Below are positions 1-9,179 of a stretch of DNA of 29,482 nucleotides, in pieces. The stretch covers positions 1 to 29,482 of the forward strand of contig CAYWBI010000026.1 of assembly GCA_964456445.1 (NCBI GenBank), read 5' to 3'. Made by a program: the position numbers and the translations under genes. This stretch comes from CAYWBI01 sp964456445. Its GTDB lineage: Bacteria > Calditrichota > Calditrichia > Calditrichales > J004. The notes beneath the pieces are model-generated. The model was not told the DNA's origin. It worked only from the letters and a program-made list of their open reading frames with translations, and searched no databases. Within the stretch, counting starts at the first letter, position 1. Each line of letters begins with the position of its first letter.

Positions 1-65
<65 letters not shown>

Positions 66-142
66 GGAGAATTAAAAAAGAGTTTTGAATTTACATTGTC
101 CCAATTATCAACGCAAATAATTTATCTGTTTTTTCTTAAATA

Positions 143-168
143 CGGGACCTGTCCGGAAACAGGTCCCG
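143..168 (-). terminator. Rho-independent-like terminator after the P5C dehydrogenase gene
   Basis: A perfect 10-bp stem (CGGGACCTGT / ACAGGTCCCG) encloses a 6-nt loop 13 bp beyond the stop codon of the minus-strand dehydrogenase gene. On the minus strand the stem is followed by TATTT, a weak U-tract, so termination may be partial. It separates that gene from the downstream tRNA-Ala. Confidence 0.65.
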
Positions 169-180
169 ATAACAAGCGTA

Positions 181-1812
181 TTACTTTTCATCCATAAATG
201 GGTAAGTCCAGGTTTTGGGCGGGACAAAGGTTTCTTTCATAGTCCTTACGGACATCCAGCGTAACAGGTTCATCGCGCTGCCCGCCTTGTCGTTTGTACC
301 GGACGCCCTGCCTCCGCCAAAGGGCTGTTGCCCTACCACAGCGGCTGTTGGCTTGTCGTTTATATAAAAATTACCGGCCGTGTTGCGCAGCTTGTCTGCC
401 ATGTGGATCAATGCATTACGGTCTTGTGACCAAATGGCGCCGGTTAATGCATACTTAGCGCTGGTATCACACAGATCAAGGGTCTCTTCAAATTTTTCAT
501 CAGCATAAACAAATATGGTTAAAACCGGTCCAAAGATTTCTTCAACCATTGTTTTAAATGTTGGATTCGTTGTCACGATTGTTGTAGCCTCGACGAAATA
601 ACCGGTACGGTCGTCACAGCCACCACCGGTAATAATTTCGGCCTCAGATGATTTCCGGGCAAATTCGATATAATCCCTGATCGTTTCAAAAGCTGCCTTA
701 TCGATTACCGCGGTCATAAAATTTGTAAAATCCTCCGCCGGCCCCATTTTAATATTGCGGACTTCCGCAACATATTTGTGCTTAAATTCATCCCAAATCG
801 ATTCAGGAATATACATGCGCGATGCCGCCGAACATTTTTGCCCCTGGTATTCAAAGGCCCCGCGTAATGCAGCAACAACAAGCGCATCCACATCGGCGTC
901 TTTGTGAGCAAAGATAAAATCCTTACCGCCGGTTTCGCCTACGATACGCGGATAGTATTTGGACTTGTGGATATTATCGCCAACGGTTTTCCACATATTT
1001 TGAAAAACAGCCGTAGAGCCGGTAAAATGGATACCCGCCATATCCGGGCTGGCCATAACCGGGTTACCAACCTGGGCGCCGGATCCGGGTATAAAATTGA
1101 TCACACCATCGGGCAACCCGGCCTCTTTCCATAACTGCATCAGGAACCAGGCCGAATATACGGCGCTTGATGCCGGTTTCCATAAGGCCACGTTGCCTAC
1201 CATGGCCGGAGCGCTGGGCAGGTTTCCGGCTATCGATGTAAAATTAAACGGGGTTACCGCAAAAACAAATCCTTCCAGCGGCCGGTATTCAACCCTGTTC
1301 CACATTCCGGATGGGGAATAAGGCTGATCGGCCATTATCCCTGCCATATAATGTGCGTTAAAACGCCAAAAATCGATCAGTTCACAGGCCGAATCGATTT
1401 CCGCCTGAACAGGCGTTTTGGATTGCCCCAGCATGGTGGCGGCGTTGATCGTGGCCCGCCAGGGCCCGGCAAGTAAATCGGCTGCTTTTAGAAAAATTGC
1501 GGCACGTTGTTCCCAGGCCATGTTTGCCCATTGTTTTTGGGCTTTTAGCGCGGCATCGATGGCCATCTGAACTTCCTGGGCGCCAGCTTTATGATACGTG
1601 CCCAAAACATGTTTATGATCATGCGGAACACGCATCTCAGCGGTCTTTCCGGTTTTTACTTCTTTACCGCCAATAATCAATGGCACTTCAATTTTTATCG
1701 ACGACAGTCTTTTGAGTTCTGCTTTTAGTGCGGCTTTTTCCGGAGTACCGGCGGCATAGGACAAAATAGGCTCGTTTACCGGATCTGGAACTTTAAAAAA
1801 AGCATTGGACAT
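181..1812 (-). CDS. L-glutamate gamma-semialdehyde (1-pyrroline-5-carboxylate) dehydrogenase, 543 aa
   Basis: NAD-dependent aldehyde dehydrogenase predicted to oxidise glutamate semialdehyde, in equilibrium with pyrroline-5-carboxylate, to glutamate: the second step of proline catabolism. The length and the N-terminal extension fit the single-domain ALDH4A1-like form rather than the bifunctional PutA. Visible motifs are TPFNF with Asn190, FTGS around 263-266, VGETGG with the general base Glu293, GQKCSAASR with the catalytic Cys327, and EEIFGPVL near residue 423. The start is supported by AAGGAG about 8 nt upstream of the ATG. No proline dehydrogenase gene lies in the window, so the two steps are not visibly linked here. 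Family identity is secure and the substrate assignment is by overall resemblance. Confidence 0.95.
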   Translation of the reverse strand: MSNAFFKVPDPVNEPILSYAAGTPEKAALKAELKRLSSIKIEVPLIIGGKEVKTGKTAEMRVPHDHKHVLGTYHKAGAQEVQMAIDAALKAQKQWANMAWEQRAAIFLKAADLLAGPWRATINAATMLGQSKTPVQAEIDSACELIDFWRFNAHYMAGIMADQPYSPSGMWNRVEYRPLEGFVFAVTPFNFTSIAGNLPSAPAMVGNVALWKPASSAVYSAWFLMQLWKEAGLPDGVINFIPGSGAQVGNPVMASPDMAGIHFTGSTAVFQNMWKTVGDNIHKSKYYPRIVGETGGKDFIFAHKDADVDALVVAALRGAFEYQGQKCSAASRMYIPESIWDEFKHKYVAEVRNIKMGPAEDFTNFMTAVIDKAAFETIRDYIEFARKSSEAEIITGGGCDDRTGYFVEATTIVTTNPTFKTMVEEIFGPVLTIFVYADEKFEETLDLCDTSAKYALTGAIWSQDRNALIHMADKLRNTAGNFYINDKPTAAVVGQQPFGGGRASGTNDKAGSAMNLLRWMSVRTMKETFVPPKTWTYPFMDEK

Positions 1813-2022
1813 TTTTTTCTCCTTGAATTATATGCGTTGTTTAAAAATGAATTTACGATGATACGATTAGGGAATCAACATTGAAACGGTTGGCTTCATC
1901 GAAAATCATTGTCCAGCAGAGGAAAAGTCTATCCTTTAAATATCCCATTAGATTATACTCCTTACCCCATCCCCTTTTGTATTTCCAGCATAAAAACATA
2001 TCACAGACTGCAAGGCCGGCCT
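1813..2022. other. Intergenic stretch without a gene (210 bp)
   Basis: This stretch lies between two minus-strand genes and I see no credible coding region in it. A 12-bp perfect palindrome AAGGCCGGCCTT sits at 2012-2023, touching the stop codon of the upstream gene. It has no loop and no T-tract, so it does not look like a normal terminator. A TATAAT hexamer on the minus strand (1827-1832) is too near the ribosome binding site to serve as the -10 box. Confidence 0.4.
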
Positions 2023-3774
2023 TTATAACTTACCGGCTACCACTATTGGCATTCGGATGCTCTGGATCAATCCATTTTTGTCACTGATTATTTCGGCATT
2101 GATAATATAAATCCCCATACGGACAACAGATCCCGCATTGTTACGTCCATCCCATATGAGCTTGTTCTCACTTCCGCTAAAGCTATTTTCACGCAGGTCA
2201 CGAATCAGCCGACCTGCCAAATCAAAAATCTCCACACGTAAACGCGATGTGGGTGTTGGCAATTCCATTTGAATAAACGCGTGGTCTTCAAAGCCGTCGC
2301 CATCGGGTGAAAAAGGATTGGGGGTAATGCTTAGCTTCCCTGTTTTGGGCAATGTGCCGCTTATTTGCAGACTATTTGCGCTACCCGGAGTAGCGCCAGA
2401 GGCATCTGTACTGGGTCCCCAATTACTTTGAATTCGGGCATCTGTATCATAACGGATGCGTTCAAGAGAAGGTTTTCGCCCCTCTTCACCTTCCAGCCAG
2501 TTTTCTAAATAACCCACCTGTTCATACCATCCGCCTACAGGCGTTAGCAGATATATAACATCCTGATCATTGTTTAAGGTGATGAAATGAGGAAGCAAAA
2601 CGATAAGTGAGTCCGCCAGATCATAATAATCGTGTATGGATAGCGACGCTGTGAGTACTTTCCACTGACCCGGCAAAATATATACAGACGAATCCACCAG
2701 GACCGTATCCTTTTTATCGGCCAGCGCCCAGCCAAAAAGATCCGCTTTTTTATTGCCTCCATTGTACAGCTCGATCCATTCCGGTTCACCGCTCTGCGTT
2801 AAAAATTTGATTTCGGAAAGCTGGATATTGGCAGAAGCGTCCAAAATCTTAATCCTTTTATAGATTTTATCATTAAATGCATTTTGATCTTTTGCAGCCT
2901 TTTGTTCTGCAACAAGTTGATATTTCGCCGAAGATTTAAAGCGATACCCGAATTTTATCTGAAGTTCTTCTTTAGGTTCTATCTTTACGTTTCTGGTTTC
3001 CCGGTATATTTCCAGATCGTTATTATCAAAAACCGAATCCCTGTTTGCATCGGCAAACAAATGTATTTCCGTGGAACCATCGAACAATAGCTGCCCCATA
3101 TTTGCGATGATAAGCGTAAATTCTTCCTGTTGATCTACCAGGACAAGCGATGAGGGTTTCCAGTTTACAGACTTAAAGCCGAGATCAATTGTATAGGGCG
3201 AGACTGAATTACGGTAGCCCGGTGTTCCACCATATTTTAATGATTGATTCCAATTATCCGAATTATTATCGCCTTCCATTATCATTTTCTCATTGCTGAA
3301 ACCGGCCGGGTAGGTAGCCCGATATTTATAGCAGCTGATCAGCACACTATCCCCGGACCAAAGTGACAGGCGGCGGTTAATGGAATTGCTCAACCCGCTT
3401 CTTCCAAAGGCTTTGTCGGCAATGCGCAGGATCAGTGCGGAATCCGGGATTATGCTGTCATAAGTCGATGAATTCTCAAAATAACTCCCATCAAGGATGA
3501 TGGCATACTGCCCGGGGGCGAGTACGGCCCCCTGCCCTGTTTCCCGAATCTCATCAACCGCCAGAGAATCATCGATATACCAATTAGAGAGATCCATACT
3601 GTCCGGCCCGGTATTATAAAGTTCGATAAATTCATCATGCGCCTCGCTGGTGGCAGGATTATTCATAACCTCCGAAAACGTGACTTGTCCGAAAAGTGGT
3701 ATCTGGAAAAGGAATAATAAGAAAGAAACAAAGCGAAAAAAAAATGATGGTTTAAAAAAAAAGTCGGTAAACAT
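2023..3774 (-). CDS. Secreted lamin-tail-domain protein with C-terminal FlgD-like sorting module, 583 aa
   Basis: The predicted product is exported. A very hydrophobic, Phe-rich signal peptide covers about residues 1-29, ending near FQIPLFG-Q. A first lamin-tail domain follows (EFIELYNTGPDSMDLSNWYI), then a CARDB/Ig-like segment in the middle, a second lamin-tail domain (PEWIELYNGG), and a FlgD-like C-terminal module beginning ITPNPFSPDGDGFED. Such ends act as secretion and surface-attachment signals in FCB bacteria. I prefer the ATG at 3774, since the in-frame ATG at 3813 has no ribosome binding site and would add a Glu-containing leader before the signal peptide. No catalytic motif is visible. 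Lamin-tail domains often accompany extracellular nucleases or adhesive proteins, so the molecular role is unknown. Confidence 0.8.
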   Translation of the reverse strand: MFTDFFFKPSFFFRFVSFLLFLFQIPLFGQVTFSEVMNNPATSEAHDEFIELYNTGPDSMDLSNWYIDDSLAVDEIRETGQGAVLAPGQYAIILDGSYFENSSTYDSIIPDSALILRIADKAFGRSGLSNSINRRLSLWSGDSVLISCYKYRATYPAGFSNEKMIMEGDNNSDNWNQSLKYGGTPGYRNSVSPYTIDLGFKSVNWKPSSLVLVDQQEEFTLIIANMGQLLFDGSTEIHLFADANRDSVFDNNDLEIYRETRNVKIEPKEELQIKFGYRFKSSAKYQLVAEQKAAKDQNAFNDKIYKRIKILDASANIQLSEIKFLTQSGEPEWIELYNGGNKKADLFGWALADKKDTVLVDSSVYILPGQWKVLTASLSIHDYYDLADSLIVLLPHFITLNNDQDVIYLLTPVGGWYEQVGYLENWLEGEEGRKPSLERIRYDTDARIQSNWGPSTDASGATPGSANSLQISGTLPKTGKLSITPNPFSPDGDGFEDHAFIQMELPTPTSRLRVEIFDLAGRLIRDLRENSFSGSENKLIWDGRNNAGSVVRMGIYIINAEIISDKNGLIQSIRMPIVVAGKL

Positions 3775-3886
3775 CGGCGCCACCCCAAGATTAAGAAGGA
3801 GTACCGCTTCCATACGATAATGGTTTATTCCATTTTTAACGCGTTAAATTACGATAGGAATTTGCATAATTCAAGTGGGATATATT

Positions 3887-4705
3887 TTAAATATAACGTT
3901 CAACCCAGGACGAAATCAGGGAAGCTACATATTCTGAATCCTCTTTTTTCGTCAGAAGATGATCGGCTTTATCCAGTGAAATAAAACTTTTGGGATGTCT
4001 GGCCTGTGTATAAATTTTTGCCGCTTCATCAATTGATACGATCGCATCGGTTGGGGAGTGCATGATAAGAACAGCTTTGTGCATATCCGCTATATGGTTG
4101 AACTCACTATAGTTTTCAAGGTCTTCAAGGAACTGTTTTTTTATAGTAAATTTACTTCCGGCAAGATTAACTTCGGCTTTACCCTTTTGCAGAATTTCAT
4201 CTTCATGAACACCAAAATTATGTTTAACATGTGCTGCAGACGCGGGGGCGCCAATAGTCACAACTGCTTTGGCTTCCGGGATAAATTGTGATGCCACCAG
4301 GACCGCTGCCCCGCCGAGGCTGTGTCCGATAAGAATTGAAGGTGCGCCATAGTTTTCCTTTAAATAATTTGCAGCACACACTAAATCCTGCACATTGGAT
4401 GAAAAATTTGTATTTGAAAAATCACCGTCACTATTGCCCAGACCGGTAAAATCAAAGCGCAGGACCGCTATATTCTTTGTGGACAACGCCCTGCTTATCC
4501 GTGAAGCCGCTGCGATATCCTTGGAGCATGTAAAGCAATGGGCAAAAACGGCAAAGCCTAAGGTATGTTCAGGCTTTTCCAGCAATCCGTACAATGTCTC
4601 GCCCAAATTATTTTGAAATTCAATTTTTTTTCTTTCCGGCAAATTATCTTCCCTTCCAATTTTTTGGGTCCGGCCTTTAGTACGGTTCCAGGATAATACC
4701 TGCAT
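3887..4705 (-). CDS. Alpha/beta hydrolase (serine hydrolase, dienelactone-hydrolase-like), up to 272 aa
   Basis: Cytoplasmic alpha/beta-fold hydrolase of unknown substrate. The nucleophile elbow is GHSLGG, with Ser in the centre. The likely acid is Asp in HSPTDAIV and the catalytic His lies in DKADHLL near the C-terminus. The FAHCFTCSKD segment near the N-terminus resembles the hydrolase half of proteins that carry an OsmC domain, but no OsmC domain is present here. The start is uncertain. The ATG at 4705 has no Shine-Dalgarno sequence and its first 21 residues are polar and unlike the family. A TTG at 4642 (codon 22) has GGAAGGGAAG just upstream and may be the true start, giving about 251 aa. 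Confidence 0.85.
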   Translation of the reverse strand: MQVLSWNRTKGRTQKIGREDNLPERKKIEFQNNLGETLYGLLEKPEHTLGFAVFAHCFTCSKDIAAASRISRALSTKNIAVLRFDFTGLGNSDGDFSNTNFSSNVQDLVCAANYLKENYGAPSILIGHSLGGAAVLVASQFIPEAKAVVTIGAPASAAHVKHNFGVHEDEILQKGKAEVNLAGSKFTIKKQFLEDLENYSEFNHIADMHKAVLIMHSPTDAIVSIDEAAKIYTQARHPKSFISLDKADHLLTKKEDSEYVASLISSWVERYI

Positions 4706-4891
4706 TATAAAACTGTGACGCGTAGCAGATCATCCGCACAGAGTAACAAATAGATGCCGATACTATATCCTTACAGCGTAAGCAAAAAACCGGAATAAAA
4801 ACATGACGTTATAAATCCGCAGGGTAGCAATTGTTTCCCTTAAGGATACAGGACACCCCATCCGGCAAAGCCGCAGCCATTGAAATTCTAT
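4706..4891. other. Intergenic stretch (186 bp) between flavoprotein and hydrolase genes
   Basis: No open reading frame or clear terminator was recognised. The stretch probably holds the promoter for the minus-strand hydrolase gene, but no convincing -35/-10 pair could be picked by eye. Confidence 0.3.
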
Positions 4892-6136
4892 TTAGCGATT
4901 GAACAATAACTTAAAATAAAAAGACGGTTTTTTTAATTGGGCACGAACATCTAAATTTTCGAACATGGAAATAATGGTATCCTGAAGGGTCTTGTTTTTT
5001 ATCGCCCTGTTTACTACCCAGTTAAACAACCATGGAAAATCCACCAATTTTAAAATTTTATAGCTAATCTGTAGTTCATTCCATAAAGCATCATAAACCA
5101 TATCATCAAATATTTTTAAACTTTGTGCCGAGTAGTCATTTTTTAACCTCAGTTTTTGCACCACTTGTGCGGCCAACCGCCCGCTAAACATAGCATTGCC
5201 TATGCCTTCGCCGGTAAAGGGGTCGATAAGCGATGCCGCGTCGCCTGTCAGAATAAAACGGTTCCCGGATAGCTGGCGGCGTTTTGCACCAAGGGGCAGC
5301 CCCCAGCCTTTTATATCGCCTATCAAACGCGCGTTTTTAAAACGCTCTCGTAACTCGGGGTGGTTTGAGATCGCATCCAGCATCATCTTTTTTAATTTGA
5401 AATTTTTCTTACGCAGACGGGATGAAAGTAAACCAATTCCCACATTGGCCTGATTATCCGCCAGGGGAAAAATCCATAAGTATCCGGGTAAAACTTCGGG
5501 GATGAAATGGAGTTCGATAAAATTTTGTGGATGCATACCGCCCACATTTTCAAAATATCCGCGCATGCCGGCAGCATAATGACGCGGATCGATCTTACGA
5601 TTTGCCATCTTACGCGCCACAATACACCGGTCCCCACCGGCGCCAATGACCATCCGGGCCCTACAGTATTTCTGTTTGCCGTCCTGTTGATACGTTATCT
5701 CAACAGAGTCCCGGCCATCCGAAATGGCTGTAACGGAGCAGCCCAATTTTTTTTGGGCAAAATCCTCATCGATCAAATCGGTAAGAAATTTATCAAAAAC
5801 CATTCGTTTTACAATAAAGCCCGGTGCATGCTTTTGCTTGCTTGTATCTTTTATAAAAGGCACATCGAGTGCCGTACCATTGGGCGCCACAAAACGCACG
5901 CCCCAGGAATTTTTAACATGCGGATCTTTATCAAGTTGGTACACTAAATCCGGATCAATCCTATTGAGAACCGCTCCTACCTTTCCACTCAGCGCATCAC
6001 CGCAGATTTTGTCCCTTGGAAATTCGGCCTTATCAAAAATTACATGTGGGACCCCGGCCTTGGAAAGAAAAATGGAGGTTGTTGCCCCGGCAGGGCCTGC
6101 GCCAATAATAGCAATTTCTGTTTCGAGTATCGACAT
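4892..6136 (-). CDS. Geranylgeranyl reductase family FAD-dependent oxidoreductase, 414 aa
   Basis: Flavoprotein of the family that saturates isoprenoid chains or carries out related oxidations. The N-terminal dinucleotide-binding motif is IIGAGPAGATTSIFL at about 10-24, followed by the FAD-contacting segment FPRDKICGDALSG. The second FAD motif GDAASLIDPFTGEGIG lies near residue 297, and a helix with many basic residues occurs at the C-terminus. Length is normal for the family. The substrate cannot be told from sequence: members act on menaquinone side chains, archaeal-type lipids or chlorophyll precursors, and none of those pathways is visible here. A strong Shine-Dalgarno sequence is absent before the ATG, but the conserved Rossmann motif begins close to it. 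Confidence 0.88.
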   Translation of the reverse strand: MSILETEIAIIGAGPAGATTSIFLSKAGVPHVIFDKAEFPRDKICGDALSGKVGAVLNRIDPDLVYQLDKDPHVKNSWGVRFVAPNGTALDVPFIKDTSKQKHAPGFIVKRMVFDKFLTDLIDEDFAQKKLGCSVTAISDGRDSVEITYQQDGKQKYCRARMVIGAGGDRCIVARKMANRKIDPRHYAAGMRGYFENVGGMHPQNFIELHFIPEVLPGYLWIFPLADNQANVGIGLLSSRLRKKNFKLKKMMLDAISNHPELRERFKNARLIGDIKGWGLPLGAKRRQLSGNRFILTGDAASLIDPFTGEGIGNAMFSGRLAAQVVQKLRLKNDYSAQSLKIFDDMVYDALWNELQISYKILKLVDFPWLFNWVVNRAIKNKTLQDTIISMFENLDVRAQLKKPSFYFKLLFNR

Positions 6137-6249
6137 TTAACCGGTCTTTATTGGTTGATCCATATTTTAATTATAAGAGAGGAAATAAAATCAGCGTGTT
6201 GAATATAATGAAGGCAGCTAAAATAAAAAAATCAATGCCCCGGGGAAAA

Positions 6250-8505
6250 CTATTTAATCAATAACATGGAGCGGTTTTGCACAAACCGCCCCGCCGAAAA
6301 GTGGATAAAGTAAATTCCCGATGACAATGGACGCCCTGCGGCAGAGTGTGAATTCCACAGGATGGAATAATGGCCCGTATTTTTTGGCCCATCCAGCAAG
6401 GTTTCCACCAAATGTCCACGCAGGTCATAAACCGCCAATTTTACCCACAATGTTTCAGCAAGATCAAATCGAATACGGGTTGATGGATTGAACGGATTGG
6501 GATAATTAGCAAACAAACGTGTGGCCGAAGGGATGATGGGCCCCCGCCGTCCCTGACCGGAAACCGAAAGCAGTGTTTCCCCTATGAGGCGTTTTCTGCC
6601 GCTATAGCTTACATCCCATAAACGATAGTTTAATTCTTCACCCTGGTTTGCAAATTCGTCCAAATACGCATAGTTCCGGGTTTGGGATGTTGTGCCCGCC
6701 CCCTTTAACCCATCTATATTCTCGTACGATGCGATCTCCATATAAATACCCGAACCCTGCGCCCGTTCGATAAGATATCCCTGGTTTTCGAGCTCGGACG
6801 CTGTTGACCATTCCAGCTGAACCCGGCCATTAATCCATTTCGATGTAAAGGCAATTAGATCAACAGGCAAGGGGCTATCAGCCGTATGGCTGCCCAACCC
6901 ATCATATGTTAAAGTCAATTCATCCCACTCTGCGCTGTTATAGGTGGTGGTTGGCGCCGACACGCTGCTTTTACGGCGCAGGGTCTTATCCTGGAATAAA
7001 TTCGCCGAACTGCCTATACTGCCGATCATATCGATATCCGCACTGTTTTTTCGCAATACAACCACATCATTGCCATTAAAATTAAGGTTGGCGGAAGTCA
7101 TGTCCGGCGTACCGCCCCAGGCATCGGCGGAGGAGTTGGCCATGACAAAAACATCGCTGCTGACCACGGAACCGCTTAATGAAATGGTTGTTCCGGGGCT
7201 TGAATTGCCATTGTAGTAAATCTGCACATCATATGCAGAGAGGTTGACGGAGCCGGATGTGCCATTATAAATTTCGAGATATTTATTATTGCTGGTACCC
7301 TCCACATATTCCGATATGAACAGCTCTGTACTACCGGAACCGCCACCACCCGGGGCTGTTGTAGCCGATGCCGTATCGATGACGCCATCGGTTTTAAAAT
7401 CAACATTTGAACCGCTGTTGGTGTAGGAATAAATTTTGAAATAATAAACCGTGCTCACATCCAAGGCGCTAAAAGTGTATGTTCCCGTCCCGTATGCTAC
7501 ATTTTTTGCCCCGTTGCCATCCGATAGATTTGTGTCATCATCCAACGGTATGCCATCCTGAGGGTCGCTGATGGCGGCAAAGCCGTTTACAGAGGCTTTT
7601 ATCAAATAACTGTCCGGGAGAACCGCGCCTGTTGCATCGGTCCAATTGAGTGTAACATCTTGACCGTTGGCGGTGGCTGTAAAATTTGTTGGATGATTGC
7701 TTGGTTCGGCTTTTATGTTTTGTGAACCCCAGATCAAGTCTGCATATTCGGGATGATCAATAAAGGGATTACGGTTATGCTGCCAGGTCGTATAGATTTT
7801 GTCGTTACGGATTTGTTCCCAGTGATCCACGGGGTCCTGCTGGTTCCATTGCAGCAAAACAGACAATTTTGCAAAATGCGGCCCGCTGGAGGGTATGGGT
7901 TCCTGAAGTTGCAGATCATAATCCCCATCATTTTCATAACGGGTGGCCATATAAAACATCATCCGGGCCACGTCCCCTTTTACGGCGTCCCGCGGTTCCC
8001 AGGAGTCGCTATCGGTATAGGTGTCCGGGGCCTCGCCCTGAGCGCTTCCTCCATTGTCAAAATCCTTGTTGCTACGGGAAGAATTTACCGATGCATCTGC
8101 CGGACGGAGGTGGTGTACATCGGTGTATGCAGTATCCGATGAATTTGGGAAACCATGCGATTTTGCCCAAACATGTTCCCGGTTCCAATAATCCGGATCA
8201 TTGCCGTTACTGGCATTTAAGTTTTTGTCTTGTGAGCGACCGGTATAGATAAGGATAACATTATTGCTGTTCAAGGTATCTTCATCGGTGTCCATCAGGA
8301 TATCCCAGACATCCGTGCTGGATGATGTATAAGGATAACGCGTATGGCCATTGATGATGTTGTGCAAAGCTGTTTTAAGCGCGGTTCCGGTTTTTCCATT
8401 GGCCGGATCATAATACCCGGCGGGTATTCCGGTTGTCTTTTTTAGGATGGTTTGTCCAAAAAGGATAGTATAAAGCAGGAATATGAGTACAATTAGCTTT
8501 TGCAT
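6250..8505 (-). CDS. Secreted endonuclease I (EndA/NucM family) with FN3, lamin-tail and sorting domains, 751 aa
   Basis: Predicted extracellular nonspecific nuclease. The signal peptide covers about residues 1-17 (ends ILFGQ). The endonuclease I domain occupies about 25-260. It shows the family core RREHVW-type motif as NREHVWAKSHGF (His111), then DVHHLRPAD (130-137) and the SRSNKDFDNGG segment, consistent with a beta-beta-alpha metal nuclease site. A fibronectin type III domain follows (about 265-385), then a lamin-tail domain (about 393-515), a linker, and a FlgD-like sorting module starting NYPNPFNPSTRIRF near residue 668. The likely role is degradation of extracellular DNA for nutrients or biofilm remodelling, inferred from the family. 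AGG about 6 nt upstream supports the ATG. Confidence 0.93.
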   Translation of the reverse strand: MQKLIVLIFLLYTILFGQTILKKTTGIPAGYYDPANGKTGTALKTALHNIINGHTRYPYTSSSTDVWDILMDTDEDTLNSNNVILIYTGRSQDKNLNASNGNDPDYWNREHVWAKSHGFPNSSDTAYTDVHHLRPADASVNSSRSNKDFDNGGSAQGEAPDTYTDSDSWEPRDAVKGDVARMMFYMATRYENDGDYDLQLQEPIPSSGPHFAKLSVLLQWNQQDPVDHWEQIRNDKIYTTWQHNRNPFIDHPEYADLIWGSQNIKAEPSNHPTNFTATANGQDVTLNWTDATGAVLPDSYLIKASVNGFAAISDPQDGIPLDDDTNLSDGNGAKNVAYGTGTYTFSALDVSTVYYFKIYSYTNSGSNVDFKTDGVIDTASATTAPGGGGSGSTELFISEYVEGTSNNKYLEIYNGTSGSVNLSAYDVQIYYNGNSSPGTTISLSGSVVSSDVFVMANSSADAWGGTPDMTSANLNFNGNDVVVLRKNSADIDMIGSIGSSANLFQDKTLRRKSSVSAPTTTYNSAEWDELTLTYDGLGSHTADSPLPVDLIAFTSKWINGRVQLEWSTASELENQGYLIERAQGSGIYMEIASYENIDGLKGAGTTSQTRNYAYLDEFANQGEELNYRLWDVSYSGRKRLIGETLLSVSGQGRRGPIIPSATRLFANYPNPFNPSTRIRFDLAETLWVKLAVYDLRGHLVETLLDGPKNTGHYSILWNSHSAAGRPLSSGIYFIHFSAGRFVQNRSMLLIK

Positions 8506-8614
8506 CCGTGCCTAATTTCCATTAAAATTTAAAGCTTCTACCCGGCCAATAAACGTATTTAAAACATTTATTAGCTTATATAGTGCTTTCGGGACAGCCA
8601 AAGGTTATGATAAA

Positions 8615-9175
8615 TTATTTTCTGTTAATGCCCAGCCATGATACATCCGGCGTTTTATTTATGACATTTTCATAACGGGCCACAACAAAAAGTAAATCGC
8701 TCAAGCGGTTCAAATACACCAGCAATTCGTTACGGATATCCGCTTGGGTCATCAGGTGCACCAATTGCCGTTCTGCCCTGCGGCACACCGTCCTTGCCCA
8801 ATGAGCCGTTGCCGAAGCGGCACAGCCTGCCGGCAATATAAAATTCTTTAATTCGGGAAGCTGTGACGAAAGTTGATCTATATTATCCTGGATTGCATCA
8901 ATGTGGGTTTTATCGATATGGTCACTAAACTGTTTGCTCCGGGCCGTCTCCGGTGTGGCGATTTCCGATCCAAGAACAAATATTTCGTTTTGAACCGTTT
9001 CCAATACCCCATCGATCTTAGCCGATGTATTTTGCGCACGCAATACACCAAGTATGCTGTTCAGTTCGTCAAGGGCCCCATAGGTTTCTACCCTCTGGTT
9101 ATCCTTACGTACCTTCTTCCCACCAAACAAGGCCGTGTCGCCTTTATCACCAAAACCGGTGTAAATTTTCATCAT
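8615..9175 (-). CDS. Cob(I)alamin adenosyltransferase, PduO type, 186 aa
   Basis: Transfers the adenosyl group of ATP to cob(I)alamin to form adenosylcobalamin. The N-terminus carries the PduO-type ATP-binding signature YTGFGDKGDTALFGG, followed by ETYGALDELNS. The catalytic helix is seen as ARTVCRRAERQLV, with conserved Arg and Glu, and the C-terminal helix is YLNRLSDLLFVVARYEN. Length is typical. The coding frame is open to a TTG at 9187, but family alignment puts the start at one of two adjacent ATGs (9175 or 9172). A terminator-like hairpin immediately upstream ends at about 9180, which leaves almost no room for a normal leader. The presence of the enzyme implies use of an adenosylcobalamin-dependent enzyme elsewhere in the genome. 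Confidence 0.92.
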   Translation of the reverse strand: MMKIYTGFGDKGDTALFGGKKVRKDNQRVETYGALDELNSILGVLRAQNTSAKIDGVLETVQNEIFVLGSEIATPETARSKQFSDHIDKTHIDAIQDNIDQLSSQLPELKNFILPAGCAASATAHWARTVCRRAERQLVHLMTQADIRNELLVYLNRLSDLLFVVARYENVINKTPDVSWLGINRK

Positions 9176-9179
9176 TATC

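Noticed and set aside
1827..1832. TATAAT on the minus strand before the P5C dehydrogenase gene
   Set aside because: Transcription would begin inside the Shine-Dalgarno sequence and no -35 match lies 16-18 bp upstream.
5507..5947. 146-codon plus-strand frame opposite the flavoprotein gene
   Set aside because: It lies wholly over conserved FAD-binding oxidoreductase sequence and encodes no recognisable domain.
6237..6246. CCCCGGGG palindrome followed on the minus strand by a T-rich stretch after the endonuclease gene
   Set aside because: There is no loop to form a stable stem, and the T-run is several bases away, so it is not a convincing terminator.
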